The notes: generated by a model from the letters alone, not told the origin. A stretch of 64,000 bases of DNA from Actinomycetes bacterium (GCA_021809425.1 JAKBAA010000003.1:39646-103645); one strand, 5' to 3'; shown: positions 29,575 to 37,381, counted from the stretch's first letter. Program-made: numbers and translations.

Positions 29575-30615
29575 ATGAACGTCCTCGTGATGGCGCCACA
29601 CCTCGGCACCGACCTCGACTGGGTGGCCGCCGTCGACCCGTCCGTGCGCGTCCTCGACGGCAATGCCGCCTTCCTCGCCGACCTCGCCGACCTCGGCATC
29701 GGCCGGGTCGACCCGCCCGACCACGCCCCTGCCCCTGCGGCGCGCGCCGCCCTCCTCGCCGACGCCGACGTCCTCCTCGTCGGCTACCCGCTCCCCGTCG
29801 CCCTCGCCGCGCGTGCCCCGCGCCTCGCATGGGTCCACCACACCCAGGCCGGTGTCTCCAACCTGCTCGGAAGCGACCTCTGGTCGGCCGACGTCCTGCT
29901 CACCTCGAGCCGCGGCGCCGTCGCCGCCGAGGCCATCGCCGAGTACGCCGTCGCCGGCGTCCTCGCCTTCGCTCGCGGTCTGCTCACCGCCGCCCGCCGC
30001 CCGCTCGGCGAGGCAACCCGGCGCCACGACTACGCCGCCTCCCGCCCCGTCGACGGCGCCACCCTCGGCGTCATCGGCCTCGGCGGCATCGGCCGGGAGG
30101 TCGCCCGCCTCGGGCGGGCCCTCGGCATGCGCGTCGTCGCCACCCGAGGCTCCATCCAACAGCCGGTCCGGGACGCCGAAGGGGTCGACCTCCTCCTCCC
30201 GGCCGCCGACCTCCACCGGCTGGCCACCGAGAGCGACTTCGTCGTCTGCTGCGCCCAGCTCACCCCCGCCACCACCCACCTGCTCGACGACGCCTTCTTC
30301 GCCGCCCTCCGACCCGGCGCCGTCCTCGTCAACGTCGCCCGCGGCGAGGAGATCGACGAGCAAGCCCTGCTCCGCGCCGTCGACGCCGGCCGCCTCGGCG
30401 GTGCGCTGCTCGACGTCTACGACGGCGAGATGGTCGGCCGGCCGCCCCGGCCGGAGCTCACGTCGACGCCCTCGATCGTCCTCACCCCCCACGTCTCCGG
30501 CGCCGGCGACCGCACCGGCGGCGCCCCCGTCCGGGCCCTGTTCGCCGACAACCTTCGCCGCTACCTCGCCGGCCAGCCGCTCCGTAACCTCGTCGAGCGC
30601 GACCGCGGGTACTGA
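29575..30615 (+). CDS. D-isomer-specific 2-hydroxyacid dehydrogenase
   Basis: 346 aa NAD-dependent oxidoreductase of the D-lactate/phosphoglycerate dehydrogenase family. NAD-binding motif GATLGVIGLGGIGREVARLG, substrate/catalytic Arg and Glu region (VNVARGEEIDEQALLRAVDA), and a catalytic His in the C-terminal TPHVSGAGDR. N-terminal substrate-binding half includes LAWVHHTQAGVSNL. The substrate cannot be told. ATG 29575 has GGAAGGA 7 nt upstream; TACGCT at 29531-29536 is a possible -10. The 3' end overlaps the convergent MarR gene by 55 nt. Confidence 0.9.
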   Translation: MNVLVMAPHLGTDLDWVAAVDPSVRVLDGNAAFLADLADLGIGRVDPPDHAPAPAARAALLADADVLLVGYPLPVALAARAPRLAWVHHTQAGVSNLLGSDLWSADVLLTSSRGAVAAEAIAEYAVAGVLAFARGLLTAARRPLGEATRRHDYAASRPVDGATLGVIGLGGIGREVARLGRALGMRVVATRGSIQQPVRDAEGVDLLLPAADLHRLATESDFVVCCAQLTPATTHLLDDAFFAALRPGAVLVNVARGEEIDEQALLRAVDAGRLGGALLDVYDGEMVGRPPRPELTSTPSIVLTPHVSGAGDRTGGAPVRALFADNLRRYLAGQPLRNLVERDRGY

Positions 30616-31166
30616 GCCTCCGCCGCCCCCGGACCCCCGCCGGGGCCGCCCTCGCCGGCGGTCACCGCTTCGCCGCCCTCGCCGGCGGTCACCGCTTCGC
30701 CGCCCTCGCCGGCGGGCGTCGGGGCGGTGGCCGCCCGCACCCGCCGGGACGGGCGCGTGGCGCACGCCGCCTCCTCGAGACGACATGCCACCGCCACGGC
30801 GCCCTCCAGCTCGGGCTCGTCGGCGCCGCTCACGGCGGCGGCCACCCACTCGATCTTGCGCGCCCGCGAGCTGCGGGCCAGCGTGCGCCCGGTCTCCGTC
30901 AGGTCGACGATGATCCCACGGCGGTCCGACGGGTCGCTCCGGCGGGTGACCAGCCCCTCCTCCTCCATGGCGATCACGAGCTTCGTGATCGTCGGCTGGG
31001 CGACCCCCTGGTCGCGCGCCAGCTCGCTCACCCGGCGGGGTCCCCCGGTGCGCAGCGTCGCGAGGATCGATCCGCGGGCGGGGGACAGCCCGAGCTCGTT
31101 GTCGAGCGACCGGAAGCGCAGGGCGGCATGCTGGATGGCCGAGAACAGCTCCTCTGCAGGCCGCAC
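30561..31166 (-). CDS. MarR-family transcriptional regulator
   Basis: 201 aa. Winged helix-turn-helix core in the first ~130 residues: NELGLSPARGSILATLRTGG, RRVSELARDQGVAQPTITKL, then the wing EEEGLVTRRSDPSDRRGIIV. Such dimers usually repress efflux or detoxification genes and respond to small ligands. The last ~60 residues are a Gly/Glu/Ala-rich tail from a 27-bp DNA repeat and are probably disordered. GTG 31166 lies 6 nt after a TAGCCT -10 box (31173-31178, minus strand), implying leaderless translation. The metallo-beta-lactamase gene next door is on the same strand upstream. Confidence 0.88.
   Translation of the reverse strand: MRPAEELFSAIQHAALRFRSLDNELGLSPARGSILATLRTGGPRRVSELARDQGVAQPTITKLVIAMEEEGLVTRRSDPSDRRGIIVDLTETGRTLARSSRARKIEWVAAAVSGADEPELEGAVAVACRLEEAACATRPSRRVRAATAPTPAGEGGEAVTAGEGGEAVTAGEGGPGGGPGAAEAQYPRSRSTRLRSGWPAR
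30645..30715. repeat. 27-bp minisatellite in the marR 3' end
   Basis: Two full copies and one partial copy of GCCGCCCTCGCCGGCGGTCA... (27 bp), encoding GEGGEAVTA units in the MarR tail, in frame. Confidence 0.9.
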
Positions 31167-31172
31167 CGGGCG

Positions 31173-31178
31173 AGGCTA
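31173..31178 (-). promoter_or_regulatory. Leaderless-type -10 box of marR
   Basis: Minus-strand TAGCCT, 6 nt before GTG 31166. Confidence 0.4.
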
Positions 31179-31227
31179 CACCCGGGCCCCGAGCTGACAG
31201 CTGCCGGCCCGCCCGGCCACCACCGCG

Positions 31228-32025
31228 TCAGCCGAAACGTCCCCACAGCTCGTCGGCGAGCGCCGGCCACACCTCCGGGTCGTGGCCCGGCACGAGGCGC
31301 AGCCCGGAAGCGGCGGCGGCCGCCTTGAGCCTGACGATCTGGTCCACCGTCTCCTTCGCGCTGCACCCGATCCGCTCCCCGATCGCCAGCTCACCGTCCA
31401 GGTTGGCCGTCAGGTCGGCGGCGTCGAAGGCGAACAGGAACCCGCCACCGCCGACCGCCGGGTCGAGCGTCACGGCGAAGCTCTGGTGGCCGGGCGTGTG
31501 CCCCGGCGTCGCCAGCGCCACGATGCCCGGGGCGATCTCCACGTCGCCCTCGGCGAGCCGCCAATCGATCGCCGGGTCGTCGAAGTCGATCCGGTAGATC
31601 CCGTGCGCCTCCGCCTCGCTACCGAGCCCGAACGCCACCTCGGCCGCCTGCGCGTGCACCGGTACCCGCCCGGCGACGTGCCGCAGCCCGCCAGCGTGGT
31701 CGTAGTGCAGGTGCGAGACGGCAACCGCCGTCACCTCCCCGAGCGACCTGCCCGTGCCGGCCATCGCTGCCTCCAGCGGCTCGCCCGCGCCGGGCAGCGA
31801 CACCACCACCCCCGGGTCTCCGTGGAACCGTCGCCGCAACGCCGCGTCGGCCAGCAGGGCCGTGTTGACACCGGTGTCGAGCAGCACCACCTCGTCGCCC
31901 GCCTCGACCAGCACCGCCGGGATCGGCTCGCACAGCCGAGCCCCGGACCGGTCGCCCTCCACCGACACCGACCGCGGCAGCTCCACCCAGCCGAGCGTCA
32001 GCGGCAGCACGCGATGGGCCAGCAC
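31228..32025 (-). CDS. Metallo-beta-lactamase-fold hydrolase (N-acyl-homoserine-lactonase-like)
   Basis: 265 aa. Zinc-binding signature VAVSHLHYDHAGG (HxHxDH), then a second His in ATPGHTPGHQSF, an Asp in FAFDAADLTANLD and the last His in LVPGHDPEVWP. The start LPLTLGWVELPRSVSVEG and the HTPGHQS motif resemble AiiA/AttM-type lactonases, so a lactone or related ester is a fair guess; quorum quenching is not proven. GTG 32025 is chosen; the tracked ORF extends far upstream, antisense to the MFS gene. It lies 44 nt downstream of tetR on the same strand and may be co-transcribed with it. Confidence 0.83.
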   Translation of the reverse strand: MLAHRVLPLTLGWVELPRSVSVEGDRSGARLCEPIPAVLVEAGDEVVLLDTGVNTALLADAALRRRFHGDPGVVVSLPGAGEPLEAAMAGTGRSLGEVTAVAVSHLHYDHAGGLRHVAGRVPVHAQAAEVAFGLGSEAEAHGIYRIDFDDPAIDWRLAEGDVEIAPGIVALATPGHTPGHQSFAVTLDPAVGGGGFLFAFDAADLTANLDGELAIGERIGCSAKETVDQIVRLKAAAAASGLRLVPGHDPEVWPALADELWGRFG

Positions 32026-32069
32026 CCTGCCAGCATGGCCCGCCCGTGCGGCCGGCGCCGGCCACGACG

Positions 32070-32708
32070 TCAGCTCCGGCCGCCGCCGAGCACCCCCGCC
32101 TCCACCGCCGCCATCACCGTGTCGACGATCACCGTGGCGAACCGACCGTCGAGCGGTCGCTCGGTCGTCTGGAGCAGCCGGAAGTAGAGCGGTCCGTAGC
32201 ACAGGTCGAGCACGACCTCGGCGTCGACCCGGCGCGGCAGCTCGCCCCGCTCGACCGCCCGGGTGACGAGCTGGCTCGTCCGTGCCCGCACCGGCTCGAG
32301 GAACCGCTGGCGCCACGCCGCCGCCAGCTCGGCGTCCCGCTGCGCCTCGGCCACCATGCCGCGCAGCGTCCTGCCCGTCACCGGGTCCCTGACCGTCCGC
32401 ACCCAGCCGCGCAGCGCCGCCAGCAGGTCGCCTCGCAACGTCCCGGTGTCCGGCAGCGGCTGGCGCTCCACGAAGCTCGCCATGAACGCGTCGAAGGCCA
32501 GCACCCCCTTCGACGGCCACCGCCGGTACACCGACGCCTTGCCCACCCGGGCGCGGCTGGCGACCTCCTCGACGGTCAGCCCGGCGATGCCCCGCTCGCC
32601 GAGCAGCTCGACGGTCGCCCGCAGGATGGCCTCCTCCGTCCGGGCGCTCGGCGGTCGGCCGCGCCCCCGCCCCGGGTCGACCGACCCCGGAATATCCCCT
32701 TCGCCCAC
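32070..32708 (-). CDS. TetR-family transcriptional repressor
   Basis: 212 aa. N-terminal helix-turn-helix: TEEAILRATVELLGERGIAG, LTVEEVASRARVGKASVYRR, WPSK. The C-terminal TetR ligand-binding/dimer domain includes RTLRGMVAEAQRDAELAAAW. GTG 32708, with GGGGGA about 6 nt upstream, is preferred to the tracked 32987, which overlaps the divergent transporter. It is divergent from the MFS gene with a palindromic operator between them, so it most likely represses both itself and the exporter until a drug or metabolite binds. Confidence 0.92.
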   Translation of the reverse strand: MGEGDIPGSVDPGRGRGRPPSARTEEAILRATVELLGERGIAGLTVEEVASRARVGKASVYRRWPSKGVLAFDAFMASFVERQPLPDTGTLRGDLLAALRGWVRTVRDPVTGRTLRGMVAEAQRDAELAAAWRQRFLEPVRARTSQLVTRAVERGELPRRVDAEVVLDLCYGPLYFRLLQTTERPLDGRFATVIVDTVMAAVEAGVLGGGRS

Positions 32709-32732
32709 GACGTTCCCCCCAGACGGAACATA

Positions 32733-32751
32733 ACGAAACGGTACGTATCGT
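32733..32751. promoter_or_regulatory. TetR operator palindrome
   Basis: ACGAAACGGTACGTATCGT is a 19-bp dyad (ACGA.ACG...CGT.TCGT) midway between the divergent tetR and MFS genes, of the kind TetR-family proteins bind. It lies in a locally AT-richer stretch. Confidence 0.7.
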
Positions 32752-32806
32752 ATTGCACGATCGCCGGCCCGGCGCAGCCGCGGGGCGGTCGGGCGAAGGA
32801 GGACCC

Positions 32807-32839
32807 ATGCACGACGACACCACGGCGGCGCGGCCATGA
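32807..32839 (+). CDS. 10-aa leader ORF coupled to the MFS gene
   Basis: ATG ... TGA encodes MHDDTTAARP. The strongest Shine-Dalgarno of the area (AAGGAGG, 4 nt before) serves this ORF, not the transporter. Its TGA overlaps the transporter ATG (ATGA), so ribosomes ending here could restart on the MFS gene. The codons show no obvious stalling motif. Confidence 0.5.
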   Translation: MHDDTTAARP

Positions 32840-34248
32840 CCGGTGCCCGCCGCCCGACGGCAGCGCTCGCGCTCATCCTCGCCGCAGCCTTCATGGTGGT
32901 GCTCGACTTCAGCATCGTCAACGTGGCCCTCGCCGCCATCGAGCGCGAGCTGCACGCCCGTGCCAGCGACGTCCAGTGGGTGATCACCGCCTACGCCATC
33001 ACCTTCGGCGGCCTGCTCGTCCTCGGCGGCCGCCTCGGCGACCTCGTCGGCCGGCGCCGCCTGTTCATCGGCGGTCTCGTCCTGTTCAGCGCCGCCTCCC
33101 TCGCCGGCGGGCTCGCCAACGACCTCGCCCTGCTCGTCGTCGCCCGGGCCGTCCAGGGGATCGGGGCCGCCGTCGTCGCCCCGACCGCCCTCTCGCTCCT
33201 CACCACCAGCCTGCCCGCCGGCCCGGCCCGGACACGCGCCCTCGGCCTGTACGGGGCGACCGCCTCGGTCGGCTTCGTCGCTGGCCTCGTCGTCGGCGGC
33301 ATCCTCGTCCAGCTGTTCGACTGGCGAGCCGTCCTCTTCGTCAACGTCCCGATCGGTCTCGCCGTCGCCGGGCTCGCCCCCTTCCTCCTCCCCGACGCCG
33401 CCCCGTCCGCCACCGGCGGCCGGCTCGACCTCGGCGGGGCCGCCCTCGTCACCGGGGCGCTGGCGGCGGTCGTCTACGGGGTGTCGAGCGGGCCGGCGAA
33501 CGGCTGGGCCTCCCCGGCCACCCTCGGGGCCCTCGGCGGGGCCGCCGTCGCCCTCGTCGGGTTCGTCGCCGTCGAGCGGCGCCACCCCCGCCCGCTCGTC
33601 CGCCTCGGCCTCCTCCGGTTGGCCTCGCTGCGCACCGCCAACCTGGTCACCGTCCTCCTCGGGGGCTGGAGCGCCGCACAGGTGCTCGTCATGCCCCTCT
33701 ACCTCCAGCTCGTCCTGCACCAGTCGCCGCTCGTCACCGGCCTCGCCCTCGCCCCCCAGGGCCTCGCCGGCTTCGCCGGGTCGGCGCGGGGCGCCGGCCT
33801 GCTCCGCCGGATCGGTCCCGACCGCTACCTCGCCCTCTCGGCGGCGGCCGCCGCCGGCGGGCTCACCCTGCTCGCCGCCGGCGTCGCCGCCCGCTCCTAC
33901 CCGGTGCTCCTCGTCGGGCTCCTCCTCGTCGGCTACGGCACCGGAACCGGCGCCTTCGGCACGACCGTCGCCGCCACCCACAGCGTCGACCACGCCGAGC
34001 AGGGCGTGGCCAGCGGGCTCGTCAACATGAGCCGACAGGTCGGTGCCGCCCTCGGCGTTGCCGTCGCCGCCGCCCTCGTCGGCAGCGGTGCCACCGCCGG
34101 CGCCAGCCCGGCCGCCGACCGGACGGCGCTCCTCGCCGCCGTCGCCCCCGCCGTCGTCGCCGCCCTGCTCGCCCTGCGGGGACGCACCCACCGGGCGGCC
34201 CTCCCCGAGAGGGTCCCGGTCGAGCGCTCCTGCGCCCAGGCCGCCTGA
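32836..34248 (+). CDS. MFS multidrug exporter, DHA2 (14-TMS) family
   Basis: 470 aa EmrB/QacA-type proton antiporter. Motif A GGRLGDLVGRRRLFIGG, motif D1-like AAAFMVVLDFSIVNVALAAI near the N-terminus, motif C-like GLYGATASVGFVAGLVVGG, and about 14 hydrophobic helices. It exports small lipophilic compounds across the cytoplasmic membrane. Divergent tetR and the palindrome give a standard efflux/repressor pair. Translation is probably coupled to the 10-aa leader ORF. The 124 nt after the stop contain no gene that I can see. Confidence 0.93.
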   Translation: MTGARRPTAALALILAAAFMVVLDFSIVNVALAAIERELHARASDVQWVITAYAITFGGLLVLGGRLGDLVGRRRLFIGGLVLFSAASLAGGLANDLALLVVARAVQGIGAAVVAPTALSLLTTSLPAGPARTRALGLYGATASVGFVAGLVVGGILVQLFDWRAVLFVNVPIGLAVAGLAPFLLPDAAPSATGGRLDLGGAALVTGALAAVVYGVSSGPANGWASPATLGALGGAAVALVGFVAVERRHPRPLVRLGLLRLASLRTANLVTVLLGGWSAAQVLVMPLYLQLVLHQSPLVTGLALAPQGLAGFAGSARGAGLLRRIGPDRYLALSAAAAAGGLTLLAAGVAARSYPVLLVGLLLVGYGTGTGAFGTTVAATHSVDHAEQGVASGLVNMSRQVGAALGVAVAAALVGSGATAGASPAADRTALLAAVAPAVVAALLALRGRTHRAALPERVPVERSCAQAA

Positions 34249-34372
34249 CCCGCCGCCGGCGCCTTCTCACCCGCCGCCGCTCGGCCAACCCGGCCGTCAC
34301 CATCCTGGCCTTGTCGTCCCGGCTCGCCGACCACCTGTCCGGGTGCGGACCGTCCGGGGGCGGCCGAAGCCG

Positions 34373-35095
34373 TCAGTGCCCTTCCGACTCCCTCGCGTAC
34401 ACCTGGGCGGCGTACGCCTCGAGCGCCCGCTCGCACTCCACCAGCACCTGCTCGGCCGCCGCCAGCCCCGACGCCCCGAAGGTGTCGCGCAGGCGGACCT
34501 TGGCCAGCCAGCTCTGCAGCTTCGTCAGGTCGACCTCGTTCTCCTCCAGCTCGGCGTAGCTGAAGTGCTCGGCCACGTGCTCCTTCTCGACCTGTGCCAG
34601 GAAGTCCCGGGCCCGGTCCACGATCTCCTCGTACTCGTCGTCGCGAGCGGCCTGGAACGCCGCCACCACCTCGTCCTCGCCCGCCAGCGCCTGCGACCGC
34701 AGCAGCACCGCCGTGCCACCCATCTCGAGGATCGACCGCCGCAGCGCCCGCAGCGCCCGCTCGTTGGGCGGGGTGTCGGGCAGGGCCGCCACCGAGTTCT
34801 GCAGGTAGATCGCCCCGAGGCCCCGCACCCGCCGCCACACCGTCGCGCGCAGCCGCGTCGGCTCGGACGGCACCCGGTACACGAGGCACAGCCACCCGCT
34901 CCCCCGGGCCGCCCGGCCCCGCCGCCGCGTCGCCGCGGCCGGCGGGTCCGTCTCCGGGTCGCCGGCGTCCCGGCCCGCCGCCGACGTCGCCGGCCCCGCC
35001 GCCGTCTCCTCCGCCGGGCGCCGCCGCGACGCCGGCGCCCGTCGTCTGGGGGTCGCCACCCGACCAGTCTCGCCGACCGGGCAGCGATCGGCCAT
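34373..35095 (-). CDS. ChrB N-terminal-domain-like protein
   Basis: 240 aa. After a basic, Ala/Pro-rich start (about 65 residues), the conserved region reads WLCLVYRVPSEPTRLRATVW, RRVRGLGAIYLQNSVAALP, then a long acidic helical part (ARDDEYEEIVDRARDFLAQV; YAELEENEVDLTKLQSWLAK). This matches the N-terminal domain of chromate-resistance regulator ChrB; no C-terminal ChrB domain or ChrA transporter is present. Role here unknown. It is divergent from the polycysteine-leader operon, with a perfect palindrome between. Start ATG 35095; a GTG at 35056 is possible. Confidence 0.75.
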   Translation of the reverse strand: MADRCPVGETGRVATPRRRAPASRRRPAEETAAGPATSAAGRDAGDPETDPPAAATRRRGRAARGSGWLCLVYRVPSEPTRLRATVWRRVRGLGAIYLQNSVAALPDTPPNERALRALRRSILEMGGTAVLLRSQALAGEDEVVAAFQAARDDEYEEIVDRARDFLAQVEKEHVAEHFSYAELEENEVDLTKLQSWLAKVRLRDTFGASGLAAAEQVLVECERALEAYAAQVYARESEGH

Positions 35096-35132
35096 CTGCC
35101 CGGCCGGGCACCATCTCGGTTACCTGTAACAG

Positions 35133-35146
35133 CTAACAGCTGTTAG
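35133..35146. promoter_or_regulatory. Perfect 14-bp palindrome between chrB-like gene and membrane-protein operon
   Basis: CTAACAGCTGTTAG, with an additional half-site TAACAGC just upstream (TGTAACAGCTAACAGCTGTTA). It overlaps the start of the TAGGAT -10 box, so a bound protein would block the rightward promoter. Confidence 0.65.
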
Positions 35147-35149
35147 GAT
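35144..35149 (+). promoter_or_regulatory. Leaderless-type -10 box for the polycysteine uORF
   Basis: TAGGAT, 7 nt before ATG 35157. It fits transcription starting on the A of the uORF start codon. Confidence 0.5.
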
Positions 35150-35156
35150 ATGCAGC

Positions 35157-35207
35157 ATGACCGATTGCTGCTGTGCAGTGACCGAGCCCACCCGGGATCC
35201 GCGATGA
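35157..35207 (+). CDS. Leaderless 16-aa polycysteine leader ORF
   Basis: ATG to TGA encodes MTDCCCAVTEPTRDPR. There is no Shine-Dalgarno; a TAGGAT box 7 nt upstream indicates a leaderless mRNA whose first codon is this ATG. Three consecutive Cys codons are rare in this proteome. The stop overlaps the ATG of the membrane-protein gene (ATGA). Leaderless polycysteine uORFs are known in mycobacteria as cysteine-responsive attenuators; by analogy this one would reduce or raise downstream expression with cysteinyl-tRNA supply. The analogy is inference. Confidence 0.6.
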   Translation: MTDCCCAVTEPTRDPR

Positions 35208-36040
35208 GCGGGGCAGGGGCAGCGCTGTTCGCCGCCGTCTTCCTCGCCTGTGCCGTCGAGGCGGTCGAGGCCACCACGATCGTGCTCGCCGCCGGGACGA
35301 CCCGTGACTGGCGTTCGGCGCTCACCGGGGTGGCCGCCGGGCTGGTGGTCCTCGCCGTCGTCGTCGCCGCCCTCGGGCCGGCCCTCTCGACGATCCCGCT
35401 CGGCCCGCTCCGCCTCGTCGTCGGGGGCCTGCTCCTCGTGTTCGGCCTGCAGTGGCTGCGCAAGGCGATCCTGCGGGCGAGCGGCTACAAGGCGCTCCAC
35501 GACGAGGCCGCCATCTACCTCCGCGAGGTCGAGGCCGCCAAGCAGGCGGACCGCCGACCGCGCCACGGGGTGCGCGACTGGTACGCCTTCACCCTGTCGT
35601 TCAAGGGCACCGTCCTCGAGGGTCTCGAGGTCGCCTTCATCGCCCTCACGTTCGGCACCAACCAGCACGACGTCCCCCTCGCCGCCGTCGCTGCGGTGTC
35701 GGCCATCGTGGTGGTCGCCGCCGTCGGCGTCGCCGTCCGGGCACCGCTCGCTCGCGTGCCGGAGAACACCATGAAGTTCGTCGTCGGCGTCATGCTGACG
35801 TCGTTCGGCATGTTCTGGGGCGCCGAGGGGGCGGGGGCCCACTGGCCGCACTCGGACGCCGCGCTCCTCGTGCTGGCGCCGGCCACGCTCCTCTTCGGGC
35901 TCGCCACGACTGCCGTGCTCCGTGCCCAGCGCAACCGCAGCCTCGGTGCCCCCGCCGCGGCGCTCGGCCTCGCCACCGGGCCGTCCCTCCGCCACGGGGA
36001 CGCCACCGCCCGGCGCACCAGCGAGGAGGTCACCCGATGA
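35204..36040 (+). CDS. Polytopic membrane protein, COG4280/GDT1-like
   Basis: 278 aa, 6 predicted helices in two halves. N-terminal ALFAAVFLACAVEAVEATTI, where the acidic pair in the first helix recalls the E-x-G-D-type signature of UPF0016/GDT1 cation transporters and COG4280 proteins. A cytoplasmic charged loop (YKALHDEAAIYLREVEAAKQ) separates the halves; the second half begins YAFTLSFKGTVLEGLEVAFI with another acidic pair. Function not established; transport of a cation or small anion is likely. ATG 35204 overlaps the uORF stop and is preferred to in-frame ATG 35150, which would lie upstream of the presumed transcription start. It is coupled to the following small gene by ATGA. Confidence 0.75.
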   Translation: MSGAGAALFAAVFLACAVEAVEATTIVLAAGTTRDWRSALTGVAAGLVVLAVVVAALGPALSTIPLGPLRLVVGGLLLVFGLQWLRKAILRASGYKALHDEAAIYLREVEAAKQADRRPRHGVRDWYAFTLSFKGTVLEGLEVAFIALTFGTNQHDVPLAAVAAVSAIVVVAAVGVAVRAPLARVPENTMKFVVGVMLTSFGMFWGAEGAGAHWPHSDAALLVLAPATLLFGLATTAVLRAQRNRSLGAPAAALGLATGPSLRHGDATARRTSEEVTR

Positions 36041-36243
36041 TCGCCCGCCTCAAGGCCTTCGGGGCCTTCTGGTACGACTTCGTCGTCGGCGACGACTGGC
36101 GCATCGCTGCCGGCGTCGTCGCCATGCTCGCCGTCACCTGGGGCGTCAGCCACACGTCGGTGCCGTCGTGGTGGCTGCTCCCGGCCGCCATCGGCACCGT
36201 CCTGCCGATCAGCCTGTGGCGCGCCGCTCGGGCGTCCGGCTGA
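36037..36243 (+). CDS. Small membrane protein (68 aa)
   Basis: Missed as a separate entry by the track. GAGGAGG precedes ATG 36037, which overlaps the previous stop (ATGA). The protein MIARLKAFGAFWYDFVVGDD has an amphipathic start and then two membrane helices (IAAGVVAMLAVTWGVSH and WWLLPAAIGTVLPISLW). Its place right behind the COG4280-like gene suggests a partner subunit. Not otherwise recognised. Confidence 0.7.
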   Translation: MIARLKAFGAFWYDFVVGDDWRIAAGVVAMLAVTWGVSHTSVPSWWLLPAAIGTVLPISLWRAARASG

Positions 36244-36265
36244 CCGGCCCGTCACCGACGGGCGG

Positions 36266-37381
36266 TCAGCGGATCGGCGGGACCGCGGCGAGGGCACGAC
36301 CCGCAGCCCGCACCCCGCCGCTGGCGCACACCCGCGCCGGCCGCCCGCCGTCCAGGGCACAGACGCCGGCCGACAGGTAGTTGGCCTCGACCACGAACGC
36401 CGTCCCGCCGAGCCGCTCGCCGAGCCGGCTCGTCGGCTGGCGGACGGCCCGGGCGACCTCGACGATGCCCACCCGGTCCCCGGCGAGCACACCGCTCGAG
36501 GCAACCTGGGCGAGCCCCGCCGAGGTGCCGGCGACGACGTAGCGGTTGCCGAGGTCCACGAAGGGGATCCCCGGCTGCTGCCACCGACCCGCCCCGAAGC
36601 GCGACGCCGTCCCCGCCCGCGGGTCGCCGGCGTAGGTGGCGAACAGCTGGTCGACGGCCGGCGGCACCGGCTGCAGGACCTGGCCGAGCCGGTCGGCCGC
36701 CTCGTACGGGGTGAACGTCACGTACCGGCTCGTGTACCTGCTGTCCAGGAAGCTGAACGTCGGGATGTCGCCGTCCCGGTCGCCCGATGCCGTCACCCGC
36801 AGGTTGGCGAACGTCCCGAACCGGCCGAGGGCGGCCACGAGGGCATACCGGTCGACGGCGCAGAACGGGCAGTACTCGGCCCCCTCGTACACCAGCCGGG
36901 GCCTGCGACCCGTCCCGAGCGGCGGCTGGCCCGCCGTCACGGCGAACGGCGCCCCCTCACCGCCGGTCCCGATCCGGTCGAACGTCGACGTCGGGATCGT
37001 CACGAGCGCCTCCACGGCGGCCGCCGGCGCCGCTGCCGGCGTGCGGTCGGCCCCGTGCACCGTCGACCTCGACGACGCAGCCCCCGCCGACCCCGACGTC
37101 GGTGACGACGGGCCCGACCCGGTGCTCGACACGAGCGCCATCACCCCGGCCACCACCACGACGGCCCCGGCCGCCAGCCAGCCGGCCCGGCGGCCGGCCC
37201 GCCTCCGGCCCGACCCCGTCGGCGGGAGGGCGGCACCCCCGGCGCCGCTCCCTCCTTCCCCGGCCGATCGCCGGGCCGAGGGTGGCGTGGCTGCCCGCGC
37301 CCCGGCTGTCCGGGGCGTCCCGCCTCGTGCCGTTGACCGCCCCGCTACCGCTCGACCCCCGGGACGTTGCCCGTTCGCCAC
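36266..37381 (-). CDS. DUF929-type thioredoxin-fold membrane protein
   Basis: 371 aa. Long basic/Pro-rich N-terminus, one membrane helix (AGWLAAGAVVVVAGVMALV) near residues 65-85, then an extracytoplasmic domain with a CxxC motif: LVYEGAEYCPFCAVDRYALV, followed by FGTFANLRVTASGDRDGD and FVDLGNRYVVAGTSAG. This matches the DUF929 family, probably a membrane-anchored thiol-disulphide protein. GTG 37381 has GCGAGGA just upstream. The two further cysteines near the C-terminus (AGVCALDG, ARVCASG) may form a disulphide. Convergent with the preceding operon. Confidence 0.85.
   Translation of the reverse strand: MANGQRPGGRAVAGRSTARGGTPRTAGARAATPPSARRSAGEGGSGAGGAALPPTGSGRRRAGRRAGWLAAGAVVVVAGVMALVSSTGSGPSSPTSGSAGAASSRSTVHGADRTPAAAPAAAVEALVTIPTSTFDRIGTGGEGAPFAVTAGQPPLGTGRRPRLVYEGAEYCPFCAVDRYALVAALGRFGTFANLRVTASGDRDGDIPTFSFLDSRYTSRYVTFTPYEAADRLGQVLQPVPPAVDQLFATYAGDPRAGTASRFGAGRWQQPGIPFVDLGNRYVVAGTSAGLAQVASSGVLAGDRVGIVEVARAVRQPTSRLGERLGGTAFVVEANYLSAGVCALDGGRPARVCASGGVRAAGRALAAVPPIR

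Noticed and set aside
32026-34191. Upstream part of the tracked 987-aa minus-strand ORF
   Set aside because: Low-complexity Gly/Glu/Asp sequence antisense to the MFS gene; only the C-terminal 265 codons are real.
34373-35095. Chromate-resistance operon
   Set aside because: Only a ChrB N-terminal-like protein is present; no ChrA transporter is found, so the phenotype cannot be claimed.
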